From positions 4,839,501 to 4,903,500 of the forward strand of contig NZ_CP041253.1 of NCBI RefSeq assembly GCF_006575665.1: DNA of 64,000 nucleotides, in the 5' to 3' direction. The notes beneath the pieces were generated by a model that worked only from the letters and a program-made list of their open reading frames with translations, did no database searches and was not told the origin of the DNA. The stretch is from Echinicola soli. Its GTDB lineage: Bacteria; Bacteroidota; Bacteroidia; Cytophagales; Cyclobacteriaceae. Shown piece by piece: positions 17,724 to 26,079 of the stretch. Position 1 is the stretch's first letter. Each line of letters opens with the position of its first letter. Both the position numbers and the translations under genes were made by a program.

Positions 17724-20700
17724 TCACTCTATCACCACACCCACACCTATTTTTTCCAACAAATACGGATTGTGGTCGATCACGAGGATGTCATTGGCTT
17801 GGCTAAGATTTTGGAGGATATCAAATAGCAGATCGATATCCGCATAGTGCAGGCCGGTGCTCGGCTCGTCCAAAATCAAGAGCTGGCCCTGGGTCTTGCC
17901 ATTAAGCCAATTGAGCAACAGCAAGCGCTGTTTTTCTCCCGAAGAGAGGGATTTTACTGTTTGCTCCAAGCTCAGATGGGCCAAGCCTATGGCTTCCAGT
18001 TGCTGGACAAACTGCTGCCTCGAACTAGCCATATCCTGATCGGCCAGCCAAGTTTGCAATTCGGTAAGCGATAGGGCCAATACCTCCGCGATATGAAGCC
18101 CTCCCACTTGATATTCCAATAAATGGGCCTGATACCGTCGTCCATGACAAAGCTCACATTTTTCGATATGGTTGGCAGCAACATCTAGGCTGGTGGAGAC
18201 CACGCCAGTTCCCTTGCAGTTTGGGCATTGACTGGATTTGTTTTTATAGGAAAAGTCCTTCGCCTTCAAGCCTGTCTCGTTTGCAAAGATTTTGCTAATG
18301 TCTTTTAAGAGGTCCAAATACGCAACCAACAAGGTACTGTTATGGGCATACAGCTTTTTTGGCTCGAAATATTGGGCACCGCTATATGGCTTGGGACAAG
18401 TAATGGCGGCACAATTTACCGGATGACCTTGAACGATGCTCGGTATCAGAATGTCTTTCACCAAGGTAGTCTTTCCGATTCCCGACTTACCCGTAACGGC
18501 TGTAATTCCGCCAACAGGTACTTCTAATGCTTCCTTGACCAGCGTATGCCTGGCCAGGTGCCGTAATGATATAGCCACCTCTCCTGCTTCCAAGGCAATG
18601 GGATGAGTGGGCTGCTTTAAAAATGGATGGCAATCCGGCGTTTTCAAAAATGCCTCTGGGCTACCATCAAAGGTGAGATAGCCACCATGCTTCCCGGCTT
18701 TCGGGCCAATCTCCACCAAATTATCTGCAGCCATTATGATTTCTTTGTTGTGCTCGATCACGATTACTGTATTTCCCTTCATCACCAATTCCTTCAAAAT
18801 ATGTACTAAGTCGGGAATATTATCCGCCGATAAGCCCGCAGAAGGCTCATCCAGCAAATAGGTAATGCCCTTTAGCGGACTGTTGAGCTGCTTGATCAGG
18901 GCCACTCGCTGCTGCTCTCCCCCGCTCAAGGTAGTCGACTTTCGGTTGAGTTGAAGATGGTCGATATGCAATTGGCTTGCCCGTTTAAGTGTATTGGCCA
19001 AATGCGCCCTAACGCTTTCGATCAGCTGTCGGTCAATGGTTTCAGTAGCCCCTGATGCACCTAACCAGCGGTCAAGACCTCTGAAATCCATGGATTTCAG
19101 TGTATGGACGGATTGACCGCCAATCATTACTTCAAGCCGCTCAGGTTTTAGCCCACTCCCCTGACAGTGACTGCACTTTGTGTATGAAAGCAGTGCTTTG
19201 AGCGGCTGGTATTTGTTCTTTCGGGTCAAAAAATACTCATCCATCAGGTACTTGAAAAGACCGCTCCACTTCATCTTTACCTGCTGGGTACCTTCCCGTG
19301 TTTTGGTTTTAAACTTCCAGGTCGCCTCCCATGTTCTTTCTTCCACTCCCTTGAACACAACCTCCTTTTGAACAGCAGTCAACTCCCTAAAAGGAGTGGT
19401 CAGATCAAAGCCATATTCCCTTCCGACTTCTCCCAAAATGGCCATGTACTGTCCACTGGCCTGGCCATAATAAGCCAAGGATTTGTGATGCTCAAACAGC
19501 CCTTCAGCGATGCTTAAATTTTCATCCAACACGATTTTATCGAGATCGGGGAGCAATTCCTGCCCCATCCCATCACAGACTACGCATTTCCCCAATTCAT
19601 GGTTACTGGAAAAATGACTTGCTGACCATTCCAGTCCCGTGTATTGGGCCTTTCTGGAAAAGGCAAAACGCAAGGTTTTATCAAAATCCGTTTGCTGGGC
19701 AATGTCCGATCGCTCGGAGAAGTTCCTCTCCTTTCGGGTAATGCAAATACTCGGGGTAAGGCCTTCGATATAATCCACTTCCAACTGAAAATTCACGCCC
19801 ACTCTCGATTGCTGATAGCTTGAAAATTGCTTGGTCATTTCCTGCAAGCCATATCCGTGCAAAGTATCAATGACCAGGGAAGATTTTCCCGAACCGGAAA
19901 TCCCCGTGACCACCGACAAATACCCCTTGGGGAATTCCAAGCTGATGTCTTTTAGGGCATGCGTACGGGCTCCTCTGATGGCAATGACATCTTGGTCCTG
20001 TACCGGTGGCAGCTTGTCTTCGGACAACTGAGGGCGTAAGGCATTGTCCACTAATATATCACATTCGGATTGGAAAAGCGGGTGATTTTCGAAACACACA
20101 ATCCCCGCCGTTTGCTCTTTTAGCTGGTTCAGGGCATCCATTAATTGCTGGACATTCTGCTGATGCAGCCCTATACTCGGTTCCTCCAAGAGCAAAACTG
20201 TCTTTTTGGAGGGCTTCGCAAAATGCTTGGTCAACTTAATGCGTTGGGCTTCACCGCCTGACAAGGTATTGGAGGGCTGCCCCAGCTTAATGTATCCCAG
20301 TCCCAACTGGAGCATCAAGGCCAATATCTCCGCCAGTTTCTTTTCTTCTGCAAAAAAGTCTGCTGCTTCCTTGATACTCAAATCATAGATCTCCGCAATA
20401 TTTTTACTATTCCAATGTACTTTTAGCACATCGGGTGTAAACCGCTTGCCTTGACAGACAGGACAAACTTGATTGATATTTCCCATCACGCTCATGGAGA
20501 GGGTGATCACCCCCGCTCCCTCACAGTTGGAACAGCGGCCGGTTTTATTGTTAAATGAAAAAGCACCTTTTGCCAATTTCAAGGCTTTTGCCTCTGGGGT
20601 TTTGGCCAGCAAATCCCGAATTTTATCCGCCAGCCCAGTATAGGTGGAAGGATTGCTTCGTGGTGTTTTCCCTATCGGCTGGTCGGTTACCGTAAGCAAG

Positions 20701-22211
20701 TTCAGGTCATGCTCTTCACCGTAAGTGGAAATCCGCTCGAGTACCGCACTTGTTTTTCTACTGACCACGGACAAGGTTTTGGCCTCGGGCTGAAAGTTAG
20801 CTACCCGCTTGTGGGCCACTTGCTTTTTAGCCTGATTACCAGCATCCTGAATCGCAGTCAACGTTGGACTTTCAAGTCCTTTTGCTTGTAGAAATTTCCG
20901 TGTGATTCCGTTAAAAATGATTTTTCCCCCTTCTATTCCTGCCTTTGGTCCCAGCTCCACGATCCAATCTGCCGATCGGATAAAATGGAGGTCGTGCTCC
21001 ACCACCATCACGGTATTTCCCCTGTTGATCAATCGATCAAAAATATGGCGAAGATGCTGTTGATAAGCGGACGGCAAACCTATCGAGGGCTCATCAAAAA
21101 CGTATAATATGCCTTGCAAGTTGCTATTGACCTGCTTGATCAATTTTATGCGCTGTCCATCACCTGAGGAAATGTCCATGCTGGATGTGCTCAGCTGGTA
21201 ATGCTCCATCCCCAGCCGGATAAGGTCCAGCAGTTGCGTACACAGCTTATCGACCAATACTTTTTCCCCACCAAATAAGGATTGTGCTTGAAGGCGATCA
21301 TACAATTGCTGTAAGGGAAGGTCCATCCACTCCCGAAAGTTCAATCCCTTCCATCGATACTTCAGGTGCTCGGGTTTTATCCGTGCTCCTTGACAGGTCG
21401 GGCATATTTTGGAGCTCACAAAGCGTAAGATGCTGACATTCCTATCGAGTCTCAGAATATCGGACATGATGGGAATAATCCCTCTGTAATAGCCTTCCTC
21501 GCGTGGTTTGGCCTTGAATCCTTCCCACCTGAGGCGCGACTCCAGACTGTGCTTTCCGTAATAGACTTTGATGCGGTTACTCCCATAAAGGATCACTTCC
21601 TGCTGTTCGGGGCTGAGCTCCTTCCAAGGAATATCCACCGAAAAACCATGTGCCGCACACACCTTGTTCAACTCCTCCACCGTTACCTGCGAATAGACAA
21701 TGTAACCATTGGGCAAGGTGGTGGTAATGGCACCTTCCCGCAAAGTTTTGTTTTCGTCACCCACCAATTTATCGATATCGATGTACTCCGCCTCACCAAT
21801 GCCACGACAGTTGTCACAGGCTCCCTTTGGGTGGTTAAAAGAAAAAAGCGACTTGCTCATGGTCTCCTCCCCTGCAAAGCGTGCAAACAACACCCGAAAC
21901 AGCGGTGTCAACTCCGAAAGGGTCCCAAACGTAGCACTGATGGACTGAAAGCGCTTGGACTGCTCCACCTTGATCACCGGAGGCAAATCGGCGATACTGT
22001 CCACCTCTGCGGTAGGAATCGCTTGTGCATTTTGCTGGTTATAAGCCGGCAGGCTCTCCAAAAAATATCGATATCCTTCATTGGCTATCACCCCCATGGC
22101 CAAGGACGATTTCCCTGACCCCGATAAACCGGTCACTACGATCAGCTGATTTTCGGGAATATCCAATGAAACGTTCTTGAGGTTATTTTGGTAGGCGTTC
22201 GTAATGCGCAT
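17724..22211 (-). CDS. Tandem-duplicated UvrA-like ABC ATPase without UvrB-binding domain
   Basis: This 1495-residue protein contains two UvrA-like units, giving four ABC ATPase halves. Unit 1: Walker A GLSGSGKSS (28-36), zinc-finger pairs CDNC/CPTC (132-135, 270-273) and Walker B FDEPS (372-376). Its second half keeps DQPIGKTPRSNP (510-521), CSNC/CPVC and LSGGEAQR (650-657) but has no Walker A, and its Walker B reads LLLEEPS. Unit 2: Walker A GISGSGKSS (770-778), LSGGEQQR (1095-1102), LDEPS; then Walker A GKSGIGKTT (1241-1249), LSSGEKQR (1422-1429), LDEPS. The segment between LFARF and SLFSFN (about 107-124) is short, so the UvrB-interaction domain of canonical UvrA is missing. It is therefore probably not the repair UvrA but a relative of UvrA2-type or fused proteins linked to DNA-damage or drug tolerance. 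Confidence 0.9.
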   Translation of the reverse strand: MRITNAYQNNLKNVSLDIPENQLIVVTGLSGSGKSSLAMGVIANEGYRYFLESLPAYNQQNAQAIPTAEVDSIADLPPVIKVEQSKRFQSISATFGTLSELTPLFRVLFARFAGEETMSKSLFSFNHPKGACDNCRGIGEAEYIDIDKLVGDENKTLREGAITTTLPNGYIVYSQVTVEELNKVCAAHGFSVDIPWKELSPEQQEVILYGSNRIKVYYGKHSLESRLRWEGFKAKPREEGYYRGIIPIMSDILRLDRNVSILRFVSSKICPTCQGARIKPEHLKYRWKGLNFREWMDLPLQQLYDRLQAQSLFGGEKVLVDKLCTQLLDLIRLGMEHYQLSTSSMDISSGDGQRIKLIKQVNSNLQGILYVFDEPSIGLPSAYQQHLRHIFDRLINRGNTVMVVEHDLHFIRSADWIVELGPKAGIEGGKIIFNGITRKFLQAKGLESPTLTAIQDAGNQAKKQVAHKRVANFQPEAKTLSVVSRKTSAVLERISTYGEEHDLNLLTVTDQPIGKTPRSNPSTYTGLADKIRDLLAKTPEAKALKLAKGAFSFNNKTGRCSNCEGAGVITLSMSVMGNINQVCPVCQGKRFTPDVLKVHWNSKNIAEIYDLSIKEAADFFAEEKKLAEILALMLQLGLGYIKLGQPSNTLSGGEAQRIKLTKHFAKPSKKTVLLLEEPSIGLHQQNVQQLMDALNQLKEQTAGIVCFENHPLFQSECDILVDNALRPQLSEDKLPPVQDQDVIAIRGARTHALKDISLEFPKGYLSVVTGISGSGKSSLVIDTLHGYGLQEMTKQFSSYQQSRVGVNFQLEVDYIEGLTPSICITRKERNFSERSDIAQQTDFDKTLRFAFSRKAQYTGLEWSASHFSSNHELGKCVVCDGMGQELLPDLDKIVLDENLSIAEGLFEHHKSLAYYGQASGQYMAILGEVGREYGFDLTTPFRELTAVQKEVVFKGVEERTWEATWKFKTKTREGTQQVKMKWSGLFKYLMDEYFLTRKNKYQPLKALLSYTKCSHCQGSGLKPERLEVMIGGQSVHTLKSMDFRGLDRWLGASGATETIDRQLIESVRAHLANTLKRASQLHIDHLQLNRKSTTLSGGEQQRVALIKQLNSPLKGITYLLDEPSAGLSADNIPDLVHILKELVMKGNTVIVIEHNKEIIMAADNLVEIGPKAGKHGGYLTFDGSPEAFLKTPDCHPFLKQPTHPIALEAGEVAISLRHLARHTLVKEALEVPVGGITAVTGKSGIGKTTLVKDILIPSIVQGHPVNCAAITCPKPYSGAQYFEPKKLYAHNSTLLVAYLDLLKDISKIFANETGLKAKDFSYKNKSSQCPNCKGTGVVSTSLDVAANHIEKCELCHGRRYQAHLLEYQVGGLHIAEVLALSLTELQTWLADQDMASSRQQFVQQLEAIGLAHLSLEQTVKSLSSGEKQRLLLLNWLNGKTQGQLLILDEPSTGLHYADIDLLFDILQNLSQANDILVIDHNPYLLEKIGVGVVIE

Positions 22212-22258
22212 GTAACGTTAAACTTTCGTATGAAGGGTCAACTATAGAAAACAAAAAG

Positions 22259-22403
22259 AGGCTGTCCCATAAGTTAAAAACGCTGTCTGACGACAGAGCC
22301 TGTTTCGACAGATCTGAAAAGAATCCCAAACAGCTGATTATCAAATGAAATCAAATTGATGGGATTTCTCCTAACGTCGAAATGACAAGTTATGAGGCAG
22401 CCT
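22259..22403. repeat. 145-bp element with imperfect terminal inverted repeats
   Basis: The 17-base left end AGGCTGTCCCATAAGTT (22259-22275) pairs with the right end AAGTTATGAGGCAGCCT (22387-22403) with three mismatches. The interior contains a small hairpin (CTGTC-tgac-GACAG) and no ORF. It fills most of the gap between the UvrA-like and pgi genes. It resembles the element at 48707-48834, so both may be copies of one dispersed non-coding repeat or a MITE-like element. Confidence 0.6.
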
Positions 22404-22432
22404 ATTTGAACTTCGTTCAGATACTATTTTAC

Positions 22433-24076
22433 TTACCGCATTGCCTTGTAAGCATTGATCAGGCCATTGGTAGAAGCATCGTGCGAGGTGACATTTTCAT
22501 CCCCTTCCAGCTCAGGAAGAATCTTCTTGGCCAGTACTTTTCCAAGCTCCACGCCCCACTGGTCAAAGCTAAAGATATTCCAAATTGCTCCTTGGACAAA
22601 GATCTTGTGCTCGTAAATCGCTACCAGCGCTCCCAATGTATAGGGATCTACCTTTTTAACCAAAATGGAATTAGTAGGACGGTTTCCTTCAAACACCTTG
22701 TGCGGTGCCAATTTGGAAATTTCCGCTTCAGATTTTCCGGCTTTGGCAAGTTCCTCTTTCACCTCATCCAGTGACTTCCCGTTCATCAAGGCTTCTGTCT
22801 GCGCAAAGAAGTTGGAAAGCAACTTCGGGTGGTGGTCGCCTACAGGGTTATGCGAAATGGCCGGGGCAATAAAGTCGCAAGGGATCAAATGAGTACCTTG
22901 GTGGATCAATTGATAAAAAGCATGCTGACCATTGGTGCCGGGCTCGCCCCAGATGACGGGACCGGTAGTGTAGTCCACTTTTTCGCCATTTCTGGAAACA
23001 TACTTCCCGTTACTTTCCATATTTCCTTGCTGAAAGTAGGCTGCAAAACGGTGCATGTACTGATCATACGGCAAAATGGCCTCCGAAGCAGCTCCCAGGA
23101 AATTGGTATTCCAAATACCGATCAAGGCCAGGATCACAGGGATATTTGACTCCAGGTCAGTTTCTCTGAAATGCTTATCTACCGCATGGGCACCTTCCAA
23201 TAGCTTCTCGAAATTATCAAAACCGATGGCACAGGCAATGGGCAGTCCGATGGCAGACCAAAGCGAGTATCTTCCACCTACCCAATCCCAAAAGGCAAAC
23301 ATATTGGCCGTATCAATCCCAAATTCCGAAACGGCCTCGGCATTGGTGGACAATGCCACAAAATGCTTGGCTACGGCTGCCTCATCCTTGGCATGGTCAA
23401 GGAACCAAGATCTTGCCGTATGGGCATTGGTCATGGTTTCTTGTGTGGTAAATGTCTTGGAAGCGATAAAGAAAAGCGTGGTCTCAGCATCTACTTTTTT
23501 CAAGGTTTCGGCCATGTGCGTACCGTCCACATTAGAGACAAAGTAGATATCCAGGCTTTCATTCTGGTAAGGTTTCAGCGCTTCTGTCACCATTACAGGC
23601 CCCAGGTCACTTCCCCCAATACCGATATTCACCAGTGATTTGATGGGCTTTCCGGTGAAGCCTTTCCATTCACCGTTATTGATCTTATCGGCAAAGGCCT
23701 TCATCTGTGCCAACACGGCATTGACATCAGGCATCACATCCTTACCATCTACTTTCACAGGGGTATTGCTGCGGTTTCTCAAAGCGGTGTGAAGTACGGC
23801 TCTATCTTCTGTTTGGTTGATATGGGCACCGGTAAACATCGCTTCAATGGCCTCTCCCAGTTCGGTTTCCTTGGCCAGTTCAAAAAGTGATTTGAAGACT
23901 TCATCATCTATCCGGTTTTTGGAATAATCCACCAATATATCTTCAAAACGGGTGGAAAATTTTTCAAAGCGGCTATTGTCAGCAAAAAGTGATTGGATAG
24001 TTTGTGATTTTCTCTGATCAGCTAGCTGCGACAGCTTTTTCCAGGCTGCTGTTTGTGTTGGATTGGTATTTTTCAT
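22433..24076 (-). CDS. pgi: Glucose-6-phosphate isomerase
   Basis: This 547-residue enzyme interconverts glucose-6-phosphate and fructose-6-phosphate. PGI signatures are clear: [13 protein letters not shown] at about residues 150-162, FISNV-like [30 protein letters not shown] at about 268-279, and the catalytic region [18 protein letters not shown]. Length matches the long (E. coli-like) class. A minus-strand TATTTTTG element is present 88-95 nt upstream. Flanked by a repeat element downstream and a divergent TonB-domain gene upstream. Confidence 0.97.
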   Translation of the reverse strand: MKNTNPTQTAAWKKLSQLADQRKSQTIQSLFADNSRFEKFSTRFEDILVDYSKNRIDDEVFKSLFELAKETELGEAIEAMFTGAHINQTEDRAVLHTALRNRSNTPVKVDGKDVMPDVNAVLAQMKAFADKINNGEWKGFTGKPIKSLVNIGIGGSDLGPVMVTEALKPYQNESLDIYFVSNVDGTHMAETLKKVDAETTLFFIASKTFTTQETMTNAHTARSWFLDHAKDEAAVAKHFVALSTNAEAVSEFGIDTANMFAFWDWVGGRYSLWSAIGLPIACAIGFDNFEKLLEGAHAVDKHFRETDLESNIPVILALIGIWNTNFLGAASEAILPYDQYMHRFAAYFQQGNMESNGKYVSRNGEKVDYTTGPVIWGEPGTNGQHAFYQLIHQGTHLIPCDFIAPAISHNPVGDHHPKLLSNFFAQTEALMNGKSLDEVKEELAKAGKSEAEISKLAPHKVFEGNRPTNSILVKKVDPYTLGALVAIYEHKIFVQGAIWNIFSFDQWGVELGKVLAKKILPELEGDENVTSHDASTNGLINAYKAMR

Positions 24077-24163
24077 GTTTATTAGGTTGATTGGATGGCC
24101 ATATATGGCAAACCCATGGTAAAATGAGCTTTCCAGTTATTGGTTGTAAAACAATTCAGTGAA

Positions 24164-24171
24164 CAAAAATA
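24164..24171 (-). promoter_or_regulatory. Putative Bacteroidota -7 element for pgi
   Basis: The minus strand reads TATTTTTG, matching TAnnTTTG, about 88 nt before the pgi ATG. No convincing -33 element was found. The rest of the 308-nt spacer 24077-24384 is AT-rich, and I see no gene in it. Confidence 0.4.
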
Positions 24172-24384
24172 AGATTTATATTTTGGCCATAAAATTAATC
24201 GGCACGAGTTTCAGTTATCATGTTGTTAATTTACGGTCAAAAAACTGGCCATTCATTATTTAACCAACCAACACTCATCGCTAAACACTCCCGACCCTCT
24301 CATTTTAAAGCCTTCTTGCGTATTTCTGCGTAGCCAAACTTTTGCTGGCCAACCAAAATACTTCTATATTTCTGGACTGCATAA

Positions 24385-25140
24385 ATGCTCCAAATCATGA
24401 GAATTACTCCTTTTTTAGGCGTTTTTTGCCTCGTTTTGATTTTCGCCCCTAAGCTCCAGGCTCAAGACATTATCCCTCTCAATAAATATGGTAAAGAAAT
24501 CAAGAAGATGGAAGAGGCCTACTACTACAAAAAATCATTTTCAGTCGAACAACAGCAAGAGACTTATCATATCTATGGAAGGGATTACAAGTTTACAGCG
24601 CTATGGATCTACTTTAAAGATGAGACAGGAAATACCACTTCCCTTCTAAAAACCAACTATGATTCATTGGGAAACAAAATCAGGATTAGCAAACAGGATT
24701 TCACAAAAAACTATACCGAAATCCAATACTTGGCTGATGAAAAGGCTGTCAGGTACTATATCACCAATGCATTGGGAATATTAATCGAAGGATGGATTAT
24801 TGATGGCGAAAAAACCACTCAAGTAGATCGTGTATTGGAAAAGCCATCCTTTATGAATCAAGAGTACTTTTCGGATTTTTTGAAAAAAGAGCTCCAATAT
24901 CCTCTTTACTCTCGCAGGTATGGTGAATCAGGCACTATACTCACTGCCCTACACATATCAAAAGAGGGAAAACTTAAGAAAATTGAAATTGTAAATAAAG
25001 AAACCTCTTATGATAGACTGGTTAAGGAAGCCAAACGATTTTTCGGAAAGTATGATGGTGCATTTCTCCCTGCCCAAGATCTGCAAGGCAAGCCTGTGGA
25101 CGGCTATTTTATTTTTCCACTCAGATTTGTGTTAAATTGA
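24385..25140 (+). CDS. Secreted protein with TonB C-terminal-like domain
   Basis: This 251-residue protein has a cleavable signal peptide (MRITPFLGVFCLVLIFAPKLQAQ, running from the ATG at residue 5 or from residue 1). The first two thirds (about 28-165) contain antiparallel-strand repeats of the kind LKTNYDSLGNKIRISKQDF, as in Bacteroidota secreted proteins. The last 90 residues fit a TonB C-terminal fold: ELQYPLYSRRYGESGTILT, then HISKEGKLKKIEIVN and a final FIFPLRFVLN strand. True TonB proteins keep an N-terminal membrane anchor and a Pro-rich spacer; neither is seen here, so it is probably not an energy transducer. Function unknown. Confidence 0.75.
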   Translation: MLQIMRITPFLGVFCLVLIFAPKLQAQDIIPLNKYGKEIKKMEEAYYYKKSFSVEQQQETYHIYGRDYKFTALWIYFKDETGNTTSLLKTNYDSLGNKIRISKQDFTKNYTEIQYLADEKAVRYYITNALGILIEGWIIDGEKTTQVDRVLEKPSFMNQEYFSDFLKKELQYPLYSRRYGESGTILTALHISKEGKLKKIEIVNKETSYDRLVKEAKRFFGKYDGAFLPAQDLQGKPVDGYFIFPLRFVLN

Positions 25141-25169
25141 ACTTTTAAAATCATTGTTCACTCACGATC

Positions 25170-25895
25170 ATGGAACTCAACCAGAATTTTCTCACTTCCC
25201 TGGAGACCCATTTTGGCAATAAAAAAGGCTACCCCTACGATATACCTTCCCTTGCCAACTTAAAGGAGCTTTCATTTGAGGCTCCTGTCACGTTCTTTGT
25301 CGGGGAAAATGGCAGTGGAAAATCCACCCTACTGGAAGCCATTGGGGTGGGCATGAGCCTAAATGCCGAAGGCGGCAGTAAAAATTTCAATTTCTCTACA
25401 CAGGAAAGTCATAGTGCCCTATCGGCAGACATCAAATTCATCAAAGGCTATAGAAATCCCAAAGACAGTTTCTTTCTAAGAGCCGAGTCATTTTACAATG
25501 TAGCCTCCGAAATCGATCGGCTTGCAGGGGGCATCCATAAACACTATGGCAATCGATCATTACACAGCAGGTCGCATGGAGAATCCTTCTTGGCACTGAT
25601 GGAAAACAGGTTCAGGGGAAATGGATTTTATCTCCTTGACGAAATAGAATCGGCCTTAAGTCCTGCCAGACAACTGGATGCCTTGGCCCAAATTGACCGT
25701 TTGGTAAAGCAACGGTCACAATTTATTATTGCCACTCATTCCCCTATTCTGTTGGCCTACCCCAATGCCCATATTTTGGAATTCTCCCATCAGGGCATAC
25801 AAAAAACACCCTATGAGGAAACAGAAACCTATCGTGTCACCAAGGATTTTTTGGCGAATTACAAGCATATTCAGCATGTTTTGTTTGATCAATAA
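25170..25895 (+). CDS. Small predicted ABC-type ATPase (COG3910-like)
   Basis: This 241-residue cytosolic ATPase carries Walker A GENGSGKST (about residues 45-53), a short LHSRSHGESFL segment in place of the ABC signature (about 129-139), Walker B FYLLDEIESALSP (about 151-163) and the H-loop IIATHSPILLAYP (about 188-200). Proteins of this compact type are related to RecF/SMC-like ATPases and occur alone in many genomes with no assigned function. It follows the TonB-domain gene by 29 nt, so the two may share a transcript. There is no nuclease or transporter partner nearby. Confidence 0.85.
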   Translation: MELNQNFLTSLETHFGNKKGYPYDIPSLANLKELSFEAPVTFFVGENGSGKSTLLEAIGVGMSLNAEGGSKNFNFSTQESHSALSADIKFIKGYRNPKDSFFLRAESFYNVASEIDRLAGGIHKHYGNRSLHSRSHGESFLALMENRFRGNGFYLLDEIESALSPARQLDALAQIDRLVKQRSQFIIATHSPILLAYPNAHILEFSHQGIQKTPYEETETYRVTKDFLANYKHIQHVLFDQ

Positions 25896-26005
25896 ACACA
25901 TCTCCAATAATTTTGGCGAATGTGATTAGCCTTTTTAACCCTCAAAACATCCAGCCTTCAAACCTTAAACCCCATAGTTAACATTCAATCCCTTATTTGT
26001 AAACA

Positions 26006-26044
26006 TTTGGATACGTTTGGATAAAGGGGAGCTATATACCTTTA
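26006..26044 (+). promoter_or_regulatory. Putative promoter with tandem TTTGGATA motif, upstream of GH31 gene
   Basis: TTTG (26016-26019), 17 bases, then TACCTTTA (26037-26044) gives a Bacteroidota-type promoter with one mismatch in the -7 element. The -33 box is part of the second of two TTTGGATA copies (26006-26013 and 26016-26023) spaced exactly ten bases apart, about one helical turn. That could be an operator for a sugar-responsive regulator; this is inference. Confidence 0.4.
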
Positions 26045-26079
26045 CTGTACTAAAATAACCTATTTACGACCCGGACAAT

